DNA of 64,000 bases from Gracilaria gracilis (lineage: Eukaryota; Rhodophyta; Florideophyceae; Gracilariales; Gracilariaceae), in contig JARGSG010000125.1 in NCBI GenBank assembly GCA_030374805.1, positions 1 to 64,000 on the forward strand. The letters are read 5' to 3'. The translations under genes and the position numbers were made by a program. The notes beneath the pieces were generated by a model. It was not told the origin of the DNA. It was given only the letters and a program-made list of their open reading frames with translations, and searched no databases. Positions 9,807 to 19,859 of the stretch are shown here, piece by piece (position 1 is the stretch's first letter; every line of letters begins with the position of its first letter).

Positions 9807-10593
9807 CTCTGTGCGGCTATTCTTGGCCGCAGCACCAATTTCGTGGTTTGTAGCATCATACTCTCCTTGCTCATTCTCAAGCGCCTTTTGGCTCAAACGT
9901 TTCCAAGTACACGTCGCATAATTTCTATCTTCTTCGCGACTGTTCATTCGCGTTCCACCACCCCTGTGTAACCCGGACGGGTTTAAAAACGATGGCACTA
10001 TTCATCCAGTGCGTAGTCACTGTTGCAGAAACCCATTCAGCCCGCCATAGCACAGCATTTTCCAGATAGTCTGATGCCACTTCCATAACTCTCATCCAAA
10101 CTTGAAGTCGTTATTTGGAGTAGCTCATGTCACTTTCGAACATGAAGGGTGGATTAAGGAGCCACCAATGCTTTGTAAGGGTAAAAATGTAAGTCTTGTT
10201 GACGTTGAATGAAGCCTGCAATGTTGCTACGTACAGACCATTGGCCCTAAACGCGGATGCTGCTCCAATATCTCCCTAAGCACCCTCACTTGATGTACCG
10301 CCGAAATCAGCCAGGCCAGACTTTCCCAAAAACGAGTTTGATGGTTTTCCGCTTTACCCGCACTCAAGTTAGCCCCCGCGAGCAAATAAGATGGGTGCGT
10401 TTTGGGCATTACCCAGTGAGCGGCTCCCTCGCATAAGCCATACCCCTCGACTTGTAATTGGTGGATTCATGGGGACACGATATCTGAATTCGAAAAGCAT
10501 CAGTGAATCCACTGTTGACCAAAAAGACGGCTTCCACTTCTTGGAGAGACTTCTCACATTAGAAGTAAAACAACACGCACACGCAACATTACT
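9807..10593. other. No gene recognised
   Basis: Unique sequence after the LINE break point. I see no long frame, repeat or RNA gene. Confidence 0.5.
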
Positions 10594-11403
10594 ATGCCCC
10601 AAGAATATGTATGCGTGGAACATGCTCTTTTGAAGTGCCGAGTGGGAAACGGTGTGATTGGTACGCAATACGGCCATTCTTGCGTCAAGTGCAAACGCCC
10701 TATCCATGCCATATGCGGGAAGGTCCTGGCGTGCGAGAAACATGGAATGAGAGAAGGTTATGGATCGTTTCGATTATGTACTTCATGTTTCGAAAAGGCT
10801 GGTGAAACAAATGACTTCGAAGAAAGCTCATGTTCTGAAGATGCGCCACAAACCAACTCACAGGCTGACCCCAGTGTAGAGCAGAATTGCCAAACTCCCA
10901 TCTGCGTGCCGAAGGCGGTAGTGCCACATGGCACGAAATGCTTCACAATGTCTGTTTACAGAGTTCCAATGTATGACACGATTACCAAGATGTCCGCACA
11001 TGAGGTTTCGATTCCGAAGTTCGGGGTGATAAAAGCGTCAGAGCTCTCTGCACAGCGCAGCTCGTCGTTTCCCTCACGCTCCAACTCCAAATCAGCGGTG
11101 AAGAACAGGAAGTACAGGAGCATCAAATCAAACAAGGACAAAGAAAATAAAACCCGTAGGGCCTGGTACAACCAGACCAAAGGCGATTCGGATGGGGAAA
11201 GGTTTAAAACATTTGATTGTCGTGACAAGGACGACGCTGCAATCATGCCATACGTGGAAGGCATGAAAGCCCCAGATCATGATTTTGTGAGTGAAGGAGA
11301 GGTGAGAACGGTGCAGGTGAAGCACACGTTTGAAATCGAGACCTGGTCCCATTCTTGGCTCCCTCATACTTCAGAATCTGAAGACACCCCAGGCGATCGA
11401 TAA
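10594..11403 (+). CDS. Zinc-finger protein, possible transposon protein
   Basis: This 269-residue frame has an N-terminal Cys/His cluster with the pattern C-x2-C-x4-IH-x2-CG, then a histidine, then LC-x2-CF (HSCVKCKRPIHAICGK then LCTSCF). It is followed by an acidic stretch (NDFEESSCSEDAP) and a basic segment near residues 165-200 (KNRKYRSIKSNKDKENKTRR). The finger resembles the one at 26651-26890. I do not recognise the family. A DNA-binding or accessory transposon protein is likely from the finger type and setting. The start is the first Met of the frame and is uncertain. Confidence 0.5.
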   Translation: MPQEYVCVEHALLKCRVGNGVIGTQYGHSCVKCKRPIHAICGKVLACEKHGMREGYGSFRLCTSCFEKAGETNDFEESSCSEDAPQTNSQADPSVEQNCQTPICVPKAVVPHGTKCFTMSVYRVPMYDTITKMSAHEVSIPKFGVIKASELSAQRSSSFPSRSNSKSAVKNRKYRSIKSNKDKENKTRRAWYNQTKGDSDGERFKTFDCRDKDDAAIMPYVEGMKAPDHDFVSEGEVRTVQVKHTFEIETWSHSWLPHTSESEDTPGDR

Positions 11404-11922
11404 AGGATTATCTATTCCATCTTTGGAGAAATAACAGCTGTAAAAGAAAGCGGGAAGGCCTAGTTCTGGATGGGTAACCTTTTCCATTCTCTATTAAACG
11501 ACGTCCGAGAAACCTCATTAGTGGTAGTATACCATGGTTAAATGCATCATCTGTGTTCTCGACCCACATCCCCTCTTGTCCCACTACTCCGTTCCCGAAG
11601 GATCAAACGAGGGATATTTTCTTACAATGATTCAAAGTCAGACACTGGCCGTTATTGTTTGCATACCTTGATTTGTCCTTTGGCACACAATGGCGGACAA
11701 AAGATTGAATCGGGCCTCGATCAGTGTCTTCACTGAACTTGTACTTGATGACCAAAAGCAAACGGATATCTTGCAATTGCTCCCAATGCTTTCCACTCTA
11801 CGTGTCTTTGGTGTAATCCGTTGCTCCCATACGCCGAGAAATCCCTTCTCTTTCAAGAAGAATAGTCGCACCCCAACGTCGGGATCCCTCTAAGGACTTG
11901 GTCACAGGTGTAGATGGACCTG
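11404..11922. other. No gene recognised
   Basis: Spacer between the zinc-finger ORF and the end of the cryptochrome-like gene. The two are convergent. Nothing further is supported here. Confidence 0.5.
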
Positions 11923-14900
11923 TCACACATTGTTATGCAGAACGGGGAGTGTGATTGCGGCAATCAACTTGGTAGGGGTGGAAATTGGGTTGCAGTCTGA
12001 GTGCATAACAGGATGAGCCATATGGGGAAGCACGGGAGTTGGAACAGTGGGTGGCCTGAATTCCTTGTGTGGAGCCGTAATTGGATACCAAGTGAAGGGG
12101 GAGCCTGACGGGTGGTGAGGGTTAGCACCAACAGGGTTCATGCTAACATATCCCTGTGTGTTCTAATTTTGAATAGAACCCGGATGGTGGGCTACGGCTT
12201 GCACTGGGAGATGGCCACCTGCATGAGTAAATCGCATCAGCATGTGATCTGCATGATTTTGCTGAAACTGAGCTCCCACAAGGATGAGAGGGATGAAATT
12301 CGGGTGAAACATAGTAGCGGACACTGTTCCAGACGGAGGAAAAGTAGCATTGCCCATGCCATTACTGTGATGAATGTTTCGGACCAGATTTGGGTTTGAA
12401 TTAGGATGTGGTTGAGTAGAAGCTTGTGGATTAGGAGAAACCACTGGAATAGCTCTCGATGGACTATTACCGTCATCACGAACGCGGCTAGGCATCTGGT
12501 GTCGAGACATATCATAGCGCATTCGTTTTACCCAATGAGGCAGGGAAGCGCTTCAGACTTCGTCCGACAATCTGTTCCCCATTGCCGCTGATTCTAGTAG
12601 GGGGAGTAGGAATACGGTTTAGCCTATGTGCATCACGAGAAAATTCAGTGTTGTGGGACATCTGGGCATCGCGTTGTATGGCTGCTACCCGTGCAAGTTT
12701 AGGTACACTGCTCATCGCAGACATCAGTTCCGCAGCCACATATTTCTTTTTGCGAGGGTTCGAAAGGCGCATCTGCCGTAGCTGCGGAGAAGATAGGTTT
12801 GGAGACAGTAGAGACTTCACAGACAATCGATCATCAGGAAGACTTGGTGTAGTGCTAACGGACGCATATGGGTCGGAAGTACGAGGAGTAGTTGCCGGAC
12901 GCATCCGTTGATTTCATGGAGAGCGAGGACGTTTTATGCGTGACGAAGTCTTTATCTCGGGGGTTCGTTGATCAGCAATGGCGTCAGCAACTTTTCTTGT
13001 AGATGTGGTTTGGTGCAACTGTGATGCTCGCATCTGTGACCCCGAACGGGTACGGTTTTTCAACTGAAGTTCTCCATTCATGTCATATAAGGGTTTGGGT
13101 CTTGTAGAAAGGGGCAATTCTTTCGATAATTGACTTTCACATCCGCGCAATTGATCCGCTCCTTGACTTCTTTCGAGGGAGAATGTAATGCGGGGACGTT
13201 TCGACGGAATCTCGGTCAACGCCGTATCTGGTTCTTCCCGCCGTCGAATATTTGTTTCTTTCGTTTTGCAGTTCGGCATGAGCGAGGTTGTTACGTACAA
13301 AAGCTCCGACTCACTACTCGATCTTGGTAATTCATCACAGTCCTTCAATTATAGGATGGTGACGCATGTTTTCTTTTTGTCGTCGCCATCGACAACATCG
13401 ATTGGCCATGGTGATGTGTTGTCTTTCAGAACAGGATAATATCGTTTCTTGGCGATAAGTATTCTCTCCATTACTTCCATTGCATTTCTTGCTCGATATC
13501 TGGCTTGCGGTCCCGTCACAACTCTCACAGGATAGAAAACCATTTTTCTCCCGAGGCAACCTGATTGAAAATCGAGCTCGGACAAATCTGGTTCTACTGT
13601 CGCAAAGCAAGAAGGGCCATTTTGTATGCTGGACGTTCTTCATCAGAAGCATTCCAAGGACTGAATACCAGATGATCGGCAAGGTCTGCCAATACAGGAA
13701 CGTATTTTCTTATGGACTGCAAAGCCCCTGACTGAGATCAAGTATGAGTGTGCAACGACAGCGAATTAACAAGTGTCGAGATTGGAAAAGAGTCAGAATT
13801 GCAACCGGCTGTCCACTGCCACCGAAGTGAATCGCAAGCTTCATTACCGTCAACAAGAGTACGGACCATATGAGCAGCACCAACAGGCCATAGTAACATC
13901 AGGTACTTGGAAAAGAAGCCGCTAGAAAGCGCATGCGGTTATGCAACCAACCTTTACGGATGAGTTGACGTCTTGCATCGTCAACAATTGGAAATCCGGT
14001 GGTGCCATTTTTCCATGCACTCGTGAGCGTACCATCTGCATCTTATTTTCAGGGAAATACCTCAAACTCTGACATGATCGGCTTGCATGCTGCAGATGTG
14101 TACCTGCTCAACATGTAATAACCAAACTCCCTAAGGTCATGTACTTGATGAACAGCCTTGCAGCATTGAGACCACCAAAGTCTTTCCGAGCAGCAGCTGC
14201 GGGACCAGCATCAACCACAGACCAAAAGAGAACACAAGGTGAGATTTCACCGAATCGAACATGCGGGGTAAAACGTGAGGTGGCGAGCTCGTCACCAGTT
14301 ACTATACCATCTCTTCTGGCGGAGTCCGAAGCAAATCGAGAAAAGCGGTCGCTTCTCAAAAACCTTTCAAGAGTTCGCGTTGCGAAAACACATCCAATTG
14401 ATGACACTTGGCCAGGAGAAACATGACCGCTAACGCGGAGCCCATTGAGCATTTCAAGATCCCCAACGCCTGGTAGGCCAGGCAAGGCGGAACTTTTTCC
14501 CCAGGCAAGTCTTCCTTGGAGAAGGAGGAAAGCAAGGATCGTACAACATGACAAGGCAAAGAAATGAATTTGTTGGGGTCGATTGGAGGCTTTGGGTGTG
14601 AAGGAGGACTCAATCTCACGTAATTGAGCCAAAAATCGAGCGTAAGATCGGAAGTCATGAAAGTGCTGTAATCAGCTGAGAGAAGGATGAGCGTCTCCGA
14701 ATCAAAGTCCTGAGCGATTACCTGCATCGTTTGCGGGCCAGACTTGACCGCCTAATCAACCGGGTACGCTCGAGGTTTGTAACGTTGGTTCCAAAATACG
14801 CTGGTGGCACCTAGGGCGCGGGCGACAGACAGCACCTCAACGGCGGTGCCATCCGCACAATCAACCTTCCGCAACACGAACGTGATGGAAAGTTGTTGCA

Positions 14901-15458
14901 GCTGATTGCGAAGGACGAGCAGCGAGTGGTGAAGGTACCAGCGCTGAACCCCACCCAACGCAAAACCGCCGTTCGGAGAAAGTGGCTCCCAAGGCTGGCG
15001 CTCATGGTTTCATCGTCGGAGGCGGGCGAAGTGGCTGTGTAAGAAGATTCGTGTGCATTCTGGCGCGAAGAGGATGCAGTGGATGGCGCCAAGGCACCTG
15101 AAAGAAACGAAATATTGTCCGAAGGCTGGCAATGCTGAGTCAGGGCGGCAGATAAACGGCGCATGTACCAAACGGCGCCATCGGTCTCTGCGCCGCGTTC
15201 TAGAACGTACAGTGCGACAACGGGCGCGGCGGAAGCTATGTCGGCATCAAGAGCGGCGTGGTCGTGTACGAGGAGGTCATGCCCTCGAAACCAGACGATG
15301 GCCGGGCCGGTGGCGTTGGGAGGGTTGTTAAGCGACGGTGGGGAGTAAACTGGAGTGCAGGAGGTACTACTAAACTCCGAAGGCGCATTGGAGGGAGGTG
15401 AGCCAAGAACATCGCGCACTATGAGCTGAGAGGGGGAAAGAGATTCATCATGTTCCAT
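11923..15458 (-). pseudogene. Cryptochrome/photolyase family gene, decayed
   Basis: Family members bind FAD and act as blue-light receptors or DNA photolyases. Minus-strand frames give, in order: the N-terminal antenna domain (AIVWFRGHDLLVHDHAALDA near 15300; RWYLHHSLLVLRNQ near 14930; ALGATSVFWNQRYKPRAYP near 14790), then the FAD-binding helical domain (ATSRFTPHVRFGEISP near 14260; GWLHNRMRFLAASF near 13930; LRWQWTAGCNSDS near 13810; YVPVLADL near 13700). A long low-complexity C-terminal extension follows (13348-11923), as in many cryptochromes. The reading jumps frame several times and carries in-frame stops, for example after RAYPVD, at EVFP near 14050 and in the tail near 12165. I count at least eight breaks. 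Some could be unrecognised introns, but I found no convincing splice sites at most of them. The start is at Met 15458; 15491 is an alternative. Confidence 0.82.
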
Positions 15459-16668
15459 GCTTGCATTACGCGAAGCGTGAGGACGCGACAAAGGTGGCGC
15501 GCTGTCCGCCAGAGAATTGCCAAGGGGAGGGGAATCGCAAGCGAGTAGATGTGCGTCTAGGCGGAAATGTGTGCGGCAGCGGCGGCGGCTTAAGTGACAA
15601 AAAAAACGAGACGCAATTGCGGGGTGGCCAAAGAAAGCGCCGCGTGTGCTTGGGACGTGATATTGGCGTCAACAGGTGGCCGAAAACGGCGTGAGCGCGT
15701 TTTGCATGGTGGGGATGCGTGTGATTTGGCACGATGTCGTTGGCCGAATTGAAGATATTTCCGCCGCCAGATCCGCCTTACAATGAGCGCTCCCGGTGGT
15801 TTTGAGGGCGATGCGTACAGCATTCAGGCGGTGGAGGAGTTTTGCCGCCACGGCGTGAAGGTGGCCATATGCGCCCGTTGGCTGTCGGCTGCGGGGTGCA
15901 AGTGCACCTCGCCTCTGCTGGTGATTGATTTTGCATCGCTCTCTGCACAACAGCATGCTGTCGCGTGGGCTAACCCTCTTTTACAACGGTACCTAGTAGA
16001 TAGGCACTGCCTAAGGATAACGCCACCCCTGCTCACGCGCCACCACAGCGCTCTGAGCGTGAAAAATCTGTGATCTCTAGATATATACGATCGGTGTGTC
16101 ATATTTTATCTTGATCAGTGAAATCTGGCGTGGTGCGTGAAGTAACTTTAGAGAGAACGGACTGAGCTTTGGTTTTACGCTGCCGTGCAAAATAGCTTTC
16201 CTACGGTAACATGTCTAGTTCTAAGACAAGCAGTCCATTTCCACTACATGTACTGGTCAGAAGCTCATTTACCCGGAATCGGATGAAGTGATAACTGTAT
16301 TTGGCCACGTCGCCAACACTCGAAGACATCATGTTGTTGATGATGATGATGACGATCACGAGGATGAACTTCAAATATGTAGAAGAGATGCCCTTCCCAT
16401 GGCGGCGTAGATAACGACCAGAGCCGGCGAATTATAAATCTGCGGAAGGCACTCGGGCTTGCGTGCATAAAGTGCTTCGAATTCGATGGTGCTCGCCGTT
16501 TTGGACCAACGGCGGAGTATCGGCGCTGATTTTTGTAGCTTAACGACTTTGACACACGCCACGTAGAGATACCTTAAAAAGACCTTGTGATTGATAGCCA
16601 GACGGCGCTCTGAGAGCGCCTCCCTCCCCATCCTCACCGCGCGACACTTACCATCAGTGGCGCGTGTG
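15459..16668. other. Intergenic, upstream of cryptochrome-like gene
   Basis: The only plus-strand frame of note is 15783-16073 (96 residues, MSAPGGFEGDAYSIQAV), which resembles nothing I know. The region would hold the promoter of the decayed cryptochrome gene. No motif is clear enough to call. Confidence 0.45.
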
Positions 16669-16670
16669 TA

Positions 16671-16697
16671 CCGTTCCTAAAAGGCTCAAATTGGACA
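16671..16697 (+). repeat. Left TIR of pogo-type transposon
   Basis: This arm aligns over about 27 bases with the right arm at 19138-19164, with a few mismatches and one single-base gap. TA flanks it on the outside. Confidence 0.85.
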
Positions 16698-16820
16698 TTT
16701 TTTTAAAAACATTCGTTTATCTTGAAACTGGGCGAGATTCACCCTTCACAGACCAGTGCAATCGCTTTCCAGCTCTCTCTTCCGTCCACGTACTGACGCT
16801 CATAACTAGAGAACGACAAC

Positions 16821-18875
16821 CTACTCCAACACACCTTCAGAACCACTTGCGACCACACCATTTTCGCAAAACTCGTGCGGGGTCGGGTGTGGAAGCTCGG
16901 CCGACCCCACAACGCCGCGCACGACAGATCCAACAACTTCAGCCGCATTCTGCGCAGCGCACAACAAACTTGCAGAAAAGCCCTTTGCAGAACGAGTCAG
17001 TTGCTTTCTCCGTTCTTTCCTTATCAAGCGCATACAATCCTTAGACACGCGATGAGCATATGACCGTAACTGCTTTCGTGTCCGCTCATCCTGCCTCTGC
17101 TGCTGCTCTTCCAGCTTTCTCACCCGGGCTTTTTGCTTCTCGGCCTCTCTCTTTTCCTTCTCGGCGGCCCGACGCTGCGCTTCAAGAGCAGCATTTCTCT
17201 TTTTCTCCTCTTTCAAAGAGCTTTTCTTTCTGTACTCTTGTATCATCTTCCCCACGGTTTTAAGTTCAGCCGGTGCACCGCAGTCATATGCTACAGATTT
17301 TGGCTTGACAAATCCACTACCGACAAGTTCTCGTTCCGTCTTCAAAGGCGAAATACGGTTCATGATGATGTGGTGAGCAGATTCTGCGCATTTGAGTAGT
17401 TCCGTAATTTGCTTCACTTTCTCTGCTTCCGTAAGGCCTACCTCAAAGATTGTCCTAGCCTTCGTCAGCACCTCAGCGTCTGTTTTACGGACACAAACGC
17501 GCGGTACCCTTCCTGCTACAGAGTCTACCGTTGGTACTGTCACAGTCTTGAGTTCTTCTTTTTTGGCCTTGAAGCGGTTTGGAAACTGGGGATTGAATGG
17601 AAACACTCCTGTGCCTTCAAATGATGCTTTGATCACTGGGGCCGTGAAGTTTTCATGAGCATAAACGGCGCACGCAAAATTAAACAGTAAAGTTCTTGTT
17701 TCAGGGATTGCAGATCGGTTGAATGAGTCCCGAATATATCGAATAGACTCTTGAAAGGTTTTGTTAATCCTTTGGTCGCAGGGCTGAAGAATATGGGAGG
17801 TGTTTGCAGGCTTCATGACTGCAAAGCAGTTGTTCTTTTGGCATTCAAGGACCCATTCGAAGCCCTTTCTCGACGAATGACCGTCCATCGTCAAGAGATA
17901 TGATTGAGATTCAGACACGTGTTGGCGCACGAAGGTGTTCACGTGCTTCACGAAAGCTGCCAGAATTTCTGATGTCATGGAACCATTCTCTGTGCACTTT
18001 ACGACAGCGTCTTTTGGCATCCAATGAGGCCTTTGAAATGGCCTGCAAATTCCTTCGCTCTCCCTACAGACGTCAGGGAGGGGCTCGAACCAAGCTGACA
18101 TCACGTTCTTCCCGGCTATGATGTAAAACGGAGGGGGTTTCAGCCCGGATGCCGAACATAAGATGACTGCTGTGATATGTTTGTCCACACCCTGCACTTT
18201 CTGAGCAACTCGACACCCACCGTGTTTGGAATTGGATGCTCCGAAAGACTTGACCGCCTTGCCCCAAGTGGAGTCTACTTTTGTTTCGTCCATGTTCCAA
18301 GCGCGGTTTGGGTCTATTATCAGGTCTTTGTTTTCTTCACCCAGTTCCCCAACGACGTCGAGAAATGTCTTGACATGCTCTTAGTTTTCTCCCTTCAGCT
18401 TGGAATTGTCCTTTGGATAGAATGTTTTGTAGGAAAGCTTGCGATGGCGAGCGCAAAAGGATCGAATGGCATCAATTGAAGGTACACCACTCTTCCACCC
18501 ACGTCGATTGTCTCCCGCAATATGTGCCATAACCTGCTTTAATGTGTCGTTATCAGCCGCAAAGCCTCGCTCTGCGGCTTCGAGCATCCTTGCGACAATC
18601 ATTTTCTCTTCAGCGGCTGTAAGAACTGTCTCTCCCCTAATATGAGATGTGAAAGAGTTAGAAATGGTCCGCTGTATGGCAGCTTCATTTTTGGTTTCAA
18701 CTAATGTTTTCAGGTTGTATATGAGAGACTTGCTGAGGGATGTGACTGCGCGGATGGGGCCGATAGAATGCTTCTTCCCTTTGTCTTTGAGCATGGAGAA
18801 TGCAATTTGCTTCATTTTACGGCGGTTTTCGGGTTGCAGCTTACCTTTTTTGTGGCGAGTTGCTTGCCGCCGCAT
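16821..18875 (-). pseudogene. pogo/DDE_1 transposase with one in-frame stop
   Basis: This transposase would cut and paste the surrounding TIR element. The frame runs from Met 18875 to 16821 (about 684 codons). One TAA at 18381-18383 splits an otherwise continuous reading between KLKGEN and EHVKTFLDVV. The N-terminus has a helix-turn-helix region typical of CENP-B/pogo proteins. The catalytic part shows NMDETKV, LLTMDGHSSRKGF and SHILQPCDQ, where three aspartates fit a DDD triad. The C-terminus is a long basic coiled coil (EKEKREAEKQKARVRKLEEQ). Both DDE_1 and the TA target agree with pogo. The part after the stop could start at Met 18293 but would lack the DNA-binding domain. Confidence 0.9.
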
Positions 18876-19137
18876 AGAGAGAGCAGTAATGGGCAGTGAC
18901 AGGGGTCGAGGAGTCTTGAGACTCTGGGTTCTGGACGTAGAGAAAACTATAAAATCATGCTACACAGTTTTTATCCTGTGCAAGGTCTATGTTTCTATGA
19001 TCTACGAGCTCCCACCTTTTGAAAGTGGCGCGTTTTTGGATTCATTCTCTTCGTCTCATTCAGATGATTCCAAAGAGCCGAATAGATTTGGAAATGAGCA
19101 GGTAGAGACCCATCAAGGAAATTTCCACAGCAGACCT

Positions 19138-19164
19138 TTTTCCAAAATGAGCCTTTAGGAACGG
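19138..19164 (-). repeat. Right TIR of pogo-type transposon
   Basis: Inverted partner of 16671-16697, flanked on the outside by TA at 19165-19166. Confidence 0.85.
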
Positions 19165-19166
19165 TA

Positions 19167-19322
19167 CCACGTACGCGTACACCCCCCGCGTCCGCGTACA
19201 CCACGCGCACATGGATACCACGCGTCTTCGTACAACACGCGTACACAGACAGCGCGCGTCCGAGTACAACACGCGTACACGGACAGCACGCGTACACGTA
19301 CAGCACGCGTAAGCGGCCGCCA
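19167..19322. repeat. CpG-rich degenerate minisatellite (ACACGCGTAC units)
   Basis: About nine degenerate units contain CGCGTACAC or CACGCGT, with a spacing near 18 bases. They start directly at the outer edge of the pogo element. Each unit contains or approaches the MluI-type palindrome ACGCGT. Confidence 0.7.
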
Positions 19323-19859
19323 CGCTAACGAATGGCGAAATTAGGCGAGCGTTCGGTCGGCGGGCGCTGTGGCGCCACGTGTTGCGGTGCGTATGCAAGC
19401 GCGCGGCACAAAGACGTCACGTTGGAACGCAAGTCAGGACGCAAGTTGGAACGCACATCGGAACGCATGTGCATGCGCGACACGTATCTGCGCGATGCAT
19501 CGCGCGCGACACAAATCAAACCGGCACCACCTGCTTGCTCGCGTTGGTGGCTGTAGGTGCTGCGCGCAGCTGGAGCTGCATGGCTTTGCTTGTTGCTTGC
19601 TTCGTGTGGCTCTTGCTTCGCTGTGGCTCCTACCATCACATCATGTAGCGTACACCTCCACCGTCAGCGCGCTGGTGTACACGCTGCCGCAATGCACGAT
19701 GCGTGCTCGCTTTGCTTTTGTCTTCCGAGGGTAGATAGCCTTCTAAACCCGTGTAGCACTTATCATATGCGGCGCGATTTGCGAGCCGTCGCTGACGCAG
19801 CTTGATTTCTATCAAGGGTAGGATAGAGCACGACGAGCGAACTTCTGGCGTTCACCGTC
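19323..19859. other. No gene recognised; possible promoter region
   Basis: GC-rich spacer upstream of the signal-peptide ORF at 19860. The short frames on both strands are not convincing. Confidence 0.45.

Larger units (their letters stand above)
16669..19166 (-). mobile_element. pogo-type (Tc1/mariner superfamily) DNA transposon
   Basis: Imperfect terminal inverted repeats start CCGTTCCTAAAAGGCTCAAA at 16671 and, on the other strand, CCGTTCCTAAAGGCTCATTT from 19164. Both are directly flanked by TA (16669-16670 and 19165-19166), the target duplication of this superfamily. The element is about 2.5 kb and carries one transposase gene on the minus strand. Both ends are present, and only one coding break was seen, so it is a fairly young copy. 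Confidence 0.9.

Noticed and set aside
11923-15458. Reading the cryptochrome breaks as introns
   Set aside because: Most breaks lack paired GT-AG sites and keep homology on both sides without a gap, as frameshifts do. RNA data could reverse this.
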